A stretch of DNA of 14,300 nucleotides from JBBDWJ01 sp040902925. Lineage in GTDB: Bacteria; Acidobacteriota; Terriglobia; Bryobacterales; UBA6623. Where the stretch lies: positions 1 to 14,300 of the forward strand of contig JBBDWJ010000293.1 in NCBI GenBank assembly GCA_040902925.1, read 5' to 3'. Below the pieces are notes generated by a model. The model was not told the DNA's origin, ran no database searches, and worked only from the letters and a program-made list of their open reading frames with translations. The translations under genes were made by a program, and so were the position numbers. The number at the start of each line of letters is the position of its first letter. Positions within the stretch are counted from its first letter, which is position 1. Of the stretch, positions 1 through 7,030 are shown piece after piece.

Positions 1-101
1 CGCGCTAGGCTTCGCGCGCCTCGTATCCACGGGCTTCTGACGCCTCTCGCTCCGAATCCTTGTGAAACATGCGGGCAACCCAGGGCTAACGGCGGGAGGC
101 T

Positions 102-467
102 TCAAGTCTTCTTCTCGCCTTTAGCGTCGCGGCTCGGACCGTATCGAATGACGCGCACCTTTTCCAATGTGATGAGGCCGCTGCCGATCATCTCGTCGAG
201 CCTAGGAAGGATCGCCTGAATCCTGTCTTCGGAATCCACCACCTCGATCAACACCGGCAAGTCTTCGGAAAGGCGCAGGATCGAATCCTTGTGGATGTTG
301 ACGGAGTTTGGGCCGAAGCCTTGAACGCCGTGGAGCGCGGTGGCCCCGGCAAAACCCTCCTTCTTGAACAGTTCGACCAGCACATCGGTAAGGTTGCGGT
401 TATGCCAGCGGTCGCGCTCGCCGAGAAAGATCCGCATCAGGACCTGCTCGCCTTCGATTTCTCTCAC
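102..467 (-). CDS. DUF190 family protein, fluoride-channel companion
   Basis: The protein is a 121-residue DUF190 (PF02641) member of unknown biochemical role. Family signatures are visible: MRIFLGERDRW at 11-21, a Gly-rich GFAGATALHGVQGFG segment at 38-52, LRLSEDLPVLIEVVD at 64-78, and a closing LEKVRVIRY at 101-109. No signal peptide or membrane segment is visible, so it is probably a small cytosolic ferredoxin-like-fold protein. I chose the GTG start at 465-467 because a GGAGG lies 6 bases upstream and its GTGA overlaps the crcB stop. An internal ATG (codon 11) is the alternative. The overlap implies translational coupling to crcB. DUF190 genes are commonly found beside crcB, so a role in fluoride tolerance is inferred from context only. 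The C-terminal tail (110-121) is basic and poorly conserved-looking. Family call is secure; function is open. Confidence 0.9.
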   Translation of the reverse strand: MREIEGEQVLMRIFLGERDRWHNRNLTDVLVELFKKEGFAGATALHGVQGFGPNSVNIHKDSILRLSEDLPVLIEVVDSEDRIQAILPRLDEMIGSGLITLEKVRVIRYGPSRDAKGEKKT

Positions 468-877
468 ATGCCACCTCCGGTTTGGACGATGAAGCGGAGG
501 AACTGCACCAGGAATCGCGCCAGGCTGGTTCCGGCAACGACGAACAGCAGTCCTCCGGCAACGTTCGCGAGCACGTTGAGCGCGGCCACGAGCCAGTCCC
601 CGGACTCGAAGGCGCGAAAGGTCTCGACGCCGAACGTCGAGAAAGTCGTGAACGCGCCCAGGAAGCCGATGCCGACGATCGTCCGGAAGTCGGGCGGGAC
701 CCAGCCGCTTTGGCGCGACAGTTCGAGCAAGAGGCCGAGCAGGAAACAGCCGATCAGGTTCACCGAAAGGGTGCCCCACGGAAAGCCAGCGCCCAGAAAG
801 CGGTGCACGAGGCCAGCGAGTCCGTAGCGCGCTAGAGTGCCGGCGGCTCCGGCCAAAGCGATGCCGAGCAGGGTCAT
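464..877 (-). CDS. crcB: CrcB/Fluc fluoride ion channel
   Basis: This 137-residue inner-membrane protein belongs to the CrcB/Fluc family, which lets fluoride leave the cytoplasm as a dual-topology dimer. Hallmarks are GTLARY at 13-18, WGTLSVNLIGCFLLG at 34-48 with the conserved Asn40, and GFLGAFTTFSTF at 71-82, which carries the Thr/Ser/Phe residues lining the fluoride pathway. Four hydrophobic helices are apparent, near 2-23, 34-54, 66-86 and 97-120. Length is normal for the family. The stop overlaps the start of the downstream DUF190 gene by 4 bases, so the two form one transcript. I see no strong ribosome-binding site before the ATG. I also see no fluoride-riboswitch signature in the upstream 100 bases, so fluoride induction is not supported by the sequence. 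Confidence 0.95.
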   Translation of the reverse strand: MTLLGIALAGAAGTLARYGLAGLVHRFLGAGFPWGTLSVNLIGCFLLGLLLELSRQSGWVPPDFRTIVGIGFLGAFTTFSTFGVETFRAFESGDWLVAALNVLANVAGGLLFVVAGTSLARFLVQFLRFIVQTGGGM

Positions 878-1063
878 GCGGGGATCTTAACAGATGATCG
901 CGCGCTTTATGCTGCGGACAAAGCGAGGTAATTGGTGCGCGCTTCGTTTGTGGGATGCGAGACTTGCACGCGCTAACGAACCGGCTATGCGAGCACGGCT
1001 AACGCCGGGACTAGAAGGCGTGAGCGCTGGCGCGTTGTTGGATAGCGCGAGCGTAAAATTGAA

Positions 1064-1089
1064 AGCCGCCCTGCTACTGCAGGGCGGCT
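1064..1089. repeat. REP-like perfect hairpin, 11-bp stem
   Basis: Arms 1064-1074 and 1079-1089 (AGCCGCCCTGC and its complement) pair perfectly around a 4-base loop, TACT. It is immediately followed by a second perfect hairpin. There is no T-run after it, so a simple terminator role is unlikely. It resembles a REP-type element, but copy number in the genome cannot be seen here. Confidence 0.8.
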
Positions 1090-1111
1090 GCACAGACAGG
1101 ATTGTCTGTGC
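1090..1111. repeat. REP-like perfect hairpin, 9-bp stem
   Basis: Arms GCACAGACA (1090-1098) and TGTCTGTGC (1103-1111) pair perfectly around a 4-base loop, GGAT. It directly abuts the 11-bp hairpin, so the two form a tandem pair with the same loop length. Confidence 0.8.
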
Positions 1112-1196
1112 CACGGAGTTTGGCCCTTTCGATGTGCTGTTGATGGACCCTGCAGCCGGATGCGATGGGAGTCGCCTTCAGGCGGCTTCCTCCCGA

Positions 1197-1401
1197 CGAA
1201 GTCGGGCATAGGCCGGTCGTTTACGGCCGGTTGGGAAAGCTTCCCAAAGAGCTTGGTAAGGCCGGTTTCAGCGGTCTTTCAAAACCGAACCCGACGACTC
1301 GCAACGAAGAAGAAAAGGGGAAGCCCGCTTGAAGCGGGCTGAGGGAAGGGAGCCTGAGGGCGCCATACCGGCCGTAAACGACCGGCCTAAACCCGGCTTC
1401 G
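1197..1401. repeat. 34-bp inverted repeat flanking a 137-bp core
   Basis: Left arm 1197-1230 and right arm 1368-1401 are inverted copies. The inner 21 bases (1210-1230 against 1368-1388) match perfectly, and the outer 13 carry 3 mismatches. Each arm also contains a short stem of its own: CCCGAC/GTCGGG at 1192-1206 beside the left arm, and CCCGGC/GCCGGG at 1392-1406 in the right. The core 1231-1367 holds two further palindromes and no plausible protein. It could be a non-autonomous (MITE-like) element or two opposite copies of one REP unit. No flanking target duplication is evident. Confidence 0.75.
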
Positions 1402-1508
1402 CCGGGCAAGGCCCGTGAACGGGCCTGCCAGGCCCAAGCTTTGTCTTGGGTTGGTGCTCAGCAGGTTTCCTAAAGGCCAAAATCCAACCCCCCCCCCAAA
1501 TTGGGGGG
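1231..1508. repeat. Cluster of further short palindromes and a C10 tract
   Basis: Additional perfect stems lie at 1231-1247 (7-bp arms), 1322-1340 (AGCCCGCTT/AAGCGGGCT, one-base centre), 1392-1406 (CCCGGC-ttc-GCCGGG), 1409-1426 (AGGCCCGT-ga-ACGGGCCT) and 1433-1450 (CCCAAG/CTTGGG). A run of ten C at 1488-1497 is followed by AAATT and six G, itself a possible stem. The arms differ in sequence from one another, so this is not a simple tandem array. Confidence 0.75.
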
Positions 1509-1792
1509 CGGCTAACATGAGAGGTGGGTCATGCAGTTTCCCGATTGCAGCCACCACGGAGATCGAGCCGCCACGCTCAATTCTTCCCTGGCTTCAACCG
1601 AACCCAACGCCTCACGTGGGTCCCATTGCGGCCTTGATCGAGTCTTCCGCGCTCCAAGTCTACCGCACTACTGCCGCCGATGGGCCTAGACAAGTCTAAT
1701 TTCGACTCCGACTTGCAGTGGCACGGCTTGCAGGGATACGGGGCGCTCTCATCCGCGAGCCGCGATTGCGGCCCGAGGCCGGCGTCGTGGGG

Positions 1793-3148
<1,356 letters not shown>

Positions 3149-3238
3149 GATGCCGCGCTCTTCCTGAAAAAAATCCGCCGTCTGCCGGTGGCCGGCCCGC
3201 CTGTCGGCTTGCTTCCCGTTACGCCGCGGCGCGAGGCA

Positions 3239-3919
3239 TTAGACATCCGCCCAGCGCCGCAGCAGGTTGTGGTAGATGCCCGTGAGTTGCACTCCAGACG
3301 GATGGTCCGGCTGATCCTGACGAATACGCTGGACCGCCAGATCGAGATCAAACAGCAGCGTGCGCTTCCCGTCGTCGCGCACCATGCTTTGGATCCAGAA
3401 AAATGAGCAGATCCGCGCGCCGCGGGTGACCGGGCGCACGTGATGCAGGCTCGTCGAGGGATAAAGAATCAAATGACCGGCGGGCAGTTTGACCGACTGC
3501 GTTCCGTAGGTGTCTTCCACGAGCAACTCGCCGCCGTCGTACTCCTCGGGCGCGCTAAAAAAAAGCGTCGCCGACAGATCGGTGCGAATGCGATGCGCCG
3601 TGCCGGTCACCTGGCGGATCGAGTTATCGACGTGCGTGCCGAAGGACTGCCCGCCCTGGTAGCGATTGAAAAGCGGCGGGAAGACGCGCAGCGGCAGCGC
3701 CGCGGTGATGAACAACGCGTTTCTCTGTAAGGCGTCCACGATCAGGTCGCCCATGCCGCGTGCCGCCGGTGAATCCTCCGGCAGTTGCATGTTGTCTTTG
3801 GTCCGCGCCGACTGCGGGCCGGCGGTGACTTTGCCGTCGACCCACTCGGCTTCGTCGAGCGTCTTGCGGCATTGCGCCACCTGGTCGGCGGTCAGCACGT
3901 CGGGTACTTGCAACAGCAT
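3239..3919 (-). CDS. piuC: PiuC-type Fe(II)/2-oxoglutarate hydroxylase
   Basis: This 226-residue cytosolic oxygenase of the PKHD/PiuC family uses Fe(II), O2 and 2-oxoglutarate; its natural substrate is unsettled. The metal triad is visible as H96 and D98 (FGTHVDN) with H159 (STSLHHVRPV). R169 in TRGARICSFFWIQS is the likely 2-oxoglutarate anchor. FPPLFNRYQGGQSFG (80-94) and WVDGKVTAGPQSARTKDNMQLPEDS, which runs from residue 26, are PiuC hallmarks. The frame stays open upstream to 4030, but the ATG at 3919 gives the usual family length and begins with MLLQVPDVLT. A GGAG lies about 11 bases before it, and the extra frame crosses a terminator-like hairpin. It lies 70 bp behind the siderophore receptor, the usual PiuC neighbour. 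Confidence 0.93.
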   Translation of the reverse strand: MLLQVPDVLTADQVAQCRKTLDEAEWVDGKVTAGPQSARTKDNMQLPEDSPAARGMGDLIVDALQRNALFITAALPLRVFPPLFNRYQGGQSFGTHVDNSIRQVTGTAHRIRTDLSATLFFSAPEEYDGGELLVEDTYGTQSVKLPAGHLILYPSTSLHHVRPVTRGARICSFFWIQSMVRDDGKRTLLFDLDLAVQRIRQDQPDHPSGVQLTGIYHNLLRRWADV

Positions 3920-3940
3920 CTTGTGGGCGCTCCGGTCATC

Positions 3941-3976
3941 GAAAAAGAACCCCGCCCACACGGGGGCGGGCGGGGG
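3941..3976 (-). terminator. Terminator-like hairpin between receptor and PiuC
   Basis: On the minus strand, 14 bases past the receptor stop, a GC-rich stem forms. A CCCGCCC arm (complement of 3964-3970) pairs with GGGCGGG (complement of 3951-3957) around a 6-base loop, followed by TTCTTTTT. An alternative pairing uses 3968-3975. It fits an intrinsic terminator or attenuator that would lower expression of the two downstream genes relative to the receptor. Confidence 0.55.
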
Positions 3977-3989
3977 CATGTCTGGTGGT

Positions 3990-6431
3990 TCAGAAACGGA
4001 AGACCGTGCTGACCATGGCGGAGCGGGCAACGCCGGGAATCACGTGCCCTCCGCCCAGCCGCTCGTAGTAGTACTCATTCGTCAGGTTGTAGACGTTGAG
4101 CCGCACATCGAGAAAGCGTGCCAGCGGGAACGACAACATGGCGTCGACGGTCGCGTAGCCGTCGACGAAGCGCACGTTGGCCGTGTTGTTATAGCGGCGG
4201 CCGACATAGCGCACGCCGCCTCCGAGCGTGACTTTCCACGGGAACGTATAAGTCGTCCACAGATTGAAGGAGTGGTCCGGAGTCATGGGGAAGACGTTGC
4301 CCAGCTCCGCCGGATTATTCGTCTCGATGATTTCGCTGTCGAGATAGGAATAGCCTCCGAAGACCATCCACGCCGGAGTGATATAGCCCGTTGCGCCCAA
4401 CTCGACGCCGCGCACGCGCTGCCTGCCGTCGAGCACTTGCGGCGGATCGTCGGGCAGAATGCCGGGCGTGCGGGCGTTGTGCTTGGTCACTTGAAAGAGC
4501 GCGCCGCTCAGTAGCAGCCGGTTCTGGAAGAAGTCCCACTTGGTGCCGAGCTCGATGGTGTATGTTTTTTCGGGATCGAGCTCCGGCGCGGCCGCTCCGC
4601 CGGTGGTATACGACAACCCTTCCAGAGACGGATTCAGCGATGACCCGTAGGATGAATAAATCGTGCCGTTGGATTTTGGCGAAAAAACCACGCCCGCACG
4701 CAGGCTCATCATGTGCTCGCCGTGGGATAGCAACGCGCCGCCGGTCGTTAAGCCGTCAACGTCGAAGTTTTCGGACCGCACACCGCCGTTTACTTGCCAA
4801 CGGCGGCCGAGGTGCAGCGTATCGAACAGGTAGACGGCCTTGGTCGTGGCGTCGATATCGCCGATGTTGGGGTTCAGCGTGAACTCGCCTGTGTAGACAT
4901 CGTCGGGATTGGGATTGAGCAAGGTGGTGGGTGAATTGGGCGCCGTGCGGAGCTGCCGGATGTTGTTTTCCTTAGTGAACGCCGCGCCCGTGACGACCGA
5001 GTGCCGGATTCCGCCGGTCGCGAAGTCGATTGTCAGATCGGTCTGATTGTCGTAGATGTCGTCCTCGGTGATCCAGGAACGCATCTCGCGGTTGATAACG
5101 GTCGAATCAGGGCTGGCGAAACGCGGCGGCGTAGCGATCGAGTCGCGCGTGGAGCGGCCGTAGCGAAACTGGTTGCGCAGCACGAAGCTGTCGCTGAAAT
5201 CGTGCTCTAACCGGGCGGTCCCCATGTCGGAGCCCATCTCTTCGTGGTCGCGGGTTCTGAAGCCGTAGAAAGTTTCGCGCGGCACGGGCGCCGGCTTGTT
5301 GCGATAGTCCATGAGCACGTTGTGGTTCGCGGTGACCCACGGAATTCCGTAGTCGGAAATGTTGTCTTGCTTGATTTTGTAGTAGCCCAGGGTGACGCGG
5401 GTGGGAGTGCCGAGTCCGAACGCCAGACTGGGCGCCACGCCCCAACGATCGCTCTCGACCACGTCGCGTCCGGGCACGCCGGCGTCGTGAGCCATCACGT
5501 TGAGCCGGAAAGCCGTACGGTCGCCGATTGGCAGGTTCACGTCGCCGGTGCCGCGCTGCATGCTGGCCGAGCCCAGGCTCAGCGAGCCGCCGAACATACG
5601 CGTGGTTTGCGGCGTTTTGCTGACCATGTTGATGGAGCCACCGGTCGAGCCGCGTCCGGTGAAGGCCGATTGCGGTCCTTTGACCACTTCGACCTGCTCG
5701 ATGTTGAACGGATCGCGCGATTGCGGCCCCAGGTCGCGTACGCCATCGACAAAGATGTCGTTGCGGGCGCTGAAGCCGCGCAGCACCAGGTTGTCGCCGG
5801 CCGGCGCGCCCCCTTCGCCCGCCACCACTGTCAGCCCCGGGACATTGCGCAGCACGTCTGTTAGCGTGGTGGCTCCCTGCTGCTCGATCACGTTTCTCGA
5901 AATGATCGAGATGGTCTGGGGAATCTCGCGCAGCGGCTCCGTGTATTTCGGCGATTCCGGCTGCGCTGCCTGCGCGGTTACTTCGATCGATGTCGATACT
6001 GTGGCCAGTTCGAGCGTCACGCTTCCGGTATCGGAGAAGCGAAAATTTACGCCGGTGTCGGTGAGAAGTTGCTGTAGCGCCTGGCGGTTGGTGTAGGTTC
6101 CCGAAACGCCGGGCGATTGAATCGTTCGAATCGCCTGGTTGGGGACGTTTACTTGCAACTCCGTTGCCCGCTCAAACGCGCGGAGCACTTCTTCAAGAGG
6201 GCCTGGCGCGATATCAAACGAACGCACCACCAACGCCTGCGTCTGATTCGACGAGGGCGTGGATCCGCCGGCCTGGGGAGCGGCGACCGCCACCGTTCTG
6301 CTGCCGACTGCCGTATAGACGACCAAGGTGCCCGTTGCCAGCCATTTGTAGACTTCGGGCCAACCGGACGGCGCCTTGCGTTTGCCGCGGAGTTTGGAAG
6401 GTTCAGAGCCTCTAAGAGCATAAATCGTCAT
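3990..6431 (-). CDS. TonB-dependent siderophore receptor with STN domain
   Basis: This 813-residue outer-membrane receptor imports a ferric siderophore using TonB energy. In order: a long signal peptide (hydrophobic 30-43, likely cleavage after AVA at 50), an STN secretin/TonB N-terminal domain (about 71-142), a TonB-box-like TSIEVTAQ (147-154), the plug domain (about 168-275, with LRGFSARNDIFVDGVRD at 217-233 and VEVVKGPQSAFTGRGSTGGS at 247-266), and a beta-barrel ending in an aromatic VFRF. I chose the ATG at 6431 because AAGGAG lies 9-10 bases upstream. The frame is open to 6671, but that region precedes or overlaps the predicted promoter. The STN domain marks transducer-type receptors, which normally signal to a FecR-like anti-sigma factor; none is visible in this window. 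Ligand is unknown. It is the first gene of the iron cassette. Confidence 0.93.
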   Translation of the reverse strand: MTIYALRGSEPSKLRGKRKAPSGWPEVYKWLATGTLVVYTAVGSRTVAVAAPQAGGSTPSSNQTQALVVRSFDIAPGPLEEVLRAFERATELQVNVPNQAIRTIQSPGVSGTYTNRQALQQLLTDTGVNFRFSDTGSVTLELATVSTSIEVTAQAAQPESPKYTEPLREIPQTISIISRNVIEQQGATTLTDVLRNVPGLTVVAGEGGAPAGDNLVLRGFSARNDIFVDGVRDLGPQSRDPFNIEQVEVVKGPQSAFTGRGSTGGSINMVSKTPQTTRMFGGSLSLGSASMQRGTGDVNLPIGDRTAFRLNVMAHDAGVPGRDVVESDRWGVAPSLAFGLGTPTRVTLGYYKIKQDNISDYGIPWVTANHNVLMDYRNKPAPVPRETFYGFRTRDHEEMGSDMGTARLEHDFSDSFVLRNQFRYGRSTRDSIATPPRFASPDSTVINREMRSWITEDDIYDNQTDLTIDFATGGIRHSVVTGAAFTKENNIRQLRTAPNSPTTLLNPNPDDVYTGEFTLNPNIGDIDATTKAVYLFDTLHLGRRWQVNGGVRSENFDVDGLTTGGALLSHGEHMMSLRAGVVFSPKSNGTIYSSYGSSLNPSLEGLSYTTGGAAAPELDPEKTYTIELGTKWDFFQNRLLLSGALFQVTKHNARTPGILPDDPPQVLDGRQRVRGVELGATGYITPAWMVFGGYSYLDSEIIETNNPAELGNVFPMTPDHSFNLWTTYTFPWKVTLGGGVRYVGRRYNNTANVRFVDGYATVDAMLSFPLARFLDVRLNVYNLTNEYYYERLGGGHVIPGVARSAMVSTVFRF

Positions 6432-6651
6432 CAAGGAAATCTCCTTCGGATAAAGCCATCGCATGACAGGACGGCTGCGCGGTTCGTCGGCCGCGGCTGC
6501 CGCGGTGTCCCGAATAGCCTCGAAGGAGACGCTCGTGTAGAATAACGAAGTCGTCAGCCCACAAGGCTGCGATACCGGGGCCTTCGCGCTTCTCTTAACA
6601 GGACGAGCGCGGGGGCCCTTTGTTTTTTCCGGCGGCGCCGCCGCCACCGAA
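6432..6651 (-). other. Long predicted 5' leader of the receptor mRNA
   Basis: If transcription starts 7-8 bases after the predicted -10, the receptor mRNA has a leader of about 220 nucleotides. It contains a GC palindrome (GGCGGCGCCGCC, near 6630-6642) and stays open in the receptor frame. An in-frame ATG at 6464 lacks a ribosome-binding site. I recognise no known riboswitch, and there is no B12 box. Confidence 0.4.
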
Positions 6652-6658
6652 TCACTGA

Positions 6659-6687
6659 ATTTTAAATGCAACCGTGTTGCAAGTCAA
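6659..6687 (-). promoter_or_regulatory. Sigma70-like promoter with palindromic operator in its spacer
   Basis: Reading the minus strand: TTGACT (-35, 6682-6687), a 17-base spacer, then TAAAAT (-10, 6659-6664). The perfect palindrome TGCAACACGGTTGCA (6667-6681) lies wholly within the spacer and touches the -35, an ideal place for a repressor. Its TGCAA-N5-TTGCA form resembles half-sites described for some Fur/Mur-family regulators in Alphaproteobacteria, not the classic GATAAT Fur box. Iron-dependent repression of the receptor operon is the natural inference. Confidence 0.7.
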
Positions 6688-7030
6688 GTGGGAAAATCAA
6701 GCCTCAAGGCGGGGGCAGATGCCAAGAGCCTTCAACTACCCGGGTAGAAGGCGCTGCTGCCACCAGCGGCGGACCAGGCTCGGACCAACAGCAGCGTTCC
6801 GAAGGACTGGGAATCGCCGCTACTACCTGTCGTGCAAAGGAAATAGGTTACGCGCAGCGGGCCGGAAAAAGACGCGGCCGGCGTCCGCGTGATGCGGGCC
6901 GGGATAAATGTTCTGCAACAGTCTTGCAATCAAAAGGATGGAATGGGGCAAAGCCGGCATGGGCCTTGGACGGCGCGGTCACTTCCGCGGGCCATTTCCG
7001 CGGCGGCTACACGAGCTGCGATGGGAGGCG
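6688..7030. other. Non-coding, hairpin-bearing spacer upstream of the iron promoter
   Basis: No convincing gene lies between the iron promoter and the end of the PQQ dehydrogenase gene. Notable structure: GCCTTC (6728-6733) pairs with GAAGGC (6747-6752) around a CTACCCGGGTAG centre, followed at once by CGCTGCTG (6752-6759) pairing with CAGCAGCG (6789-6796). A second copy of the operator-like box is listed separately. I see no terminator for the PQQ gene. Confidence 0.55.
6914..6928. promoter_or_regulatory. Second TGCAA-N5-TTGCA operator-like box
   Basis: TGCAACAGTCTTGCA has the same 5-bp arms and 5-base spacing as the box in the receptor promoter and lies 247 bp away. On the minus strand it is preceded by TTTTGAT, echoing the TTGACT of the first site, but no good -10 follows. 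It may be an auxiliary site that helps repression by looping, or a site for an unrecognised transcript. Confidence 0.5.

Larger units (their letters stand above)
878..1792. other. 915-bp palindrome-rich intergenic spacer
   Basis: This gap lies between the crcB start and the PepSY gene stop, both on the minus strand. No reading frame here has family-like content; those present are GC-rich frames that read across palindromes. From 1064 to 1508 the DNA is a succession of perfect hairpins, listed separately. Positions 1512-1792 show no recognised gene, tRNA or strong terminator. Some hairpins may end the PepSY transcript, but none is followed by a clean T-run. Confidence 0.75.

Noticed and set aside
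2..40. Possible last 12 codons of a rightward gene (ending STGF then TGA)
   Set aside because: The frame is open to the window edge but far too short to judge; no family is recognisable.
878..960. Fluoride (crcB) riboswitch upstream of crcB
   Set aside because: The leader lacks the conserved GATG and CTGATG-type core; nothing supports it by eye.
894..1211. Rightward and leftward ORFs of 74-105 codons in the spacer after crcB
   Set aside because: They translate the REP-like hairpins and have no family features or ribosome-binding sites.
6153..6167. Near-match to the TGCAA-N5-TTGCA box inside the receptor gene
   Set aside because: It has a mismatch in one arm and lies in the coding sequence of the STN domain, so it is probably chance.
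6432..6671. N-terminal extension of the receptor reading frame
   Set aside because: It begins at a TTG inside the palindromic operator, upstream of the predicted transcription start, and has no signal-peptide character; ATG 6431 has a clear AAGGAG.
6700..6900. Cobalamin or other known riboswitch in the structured spacer
   Set aside because: No B12 box or other conserved riboswitch core could be found on either strand, and the region lies upstream of the predicted promoter.
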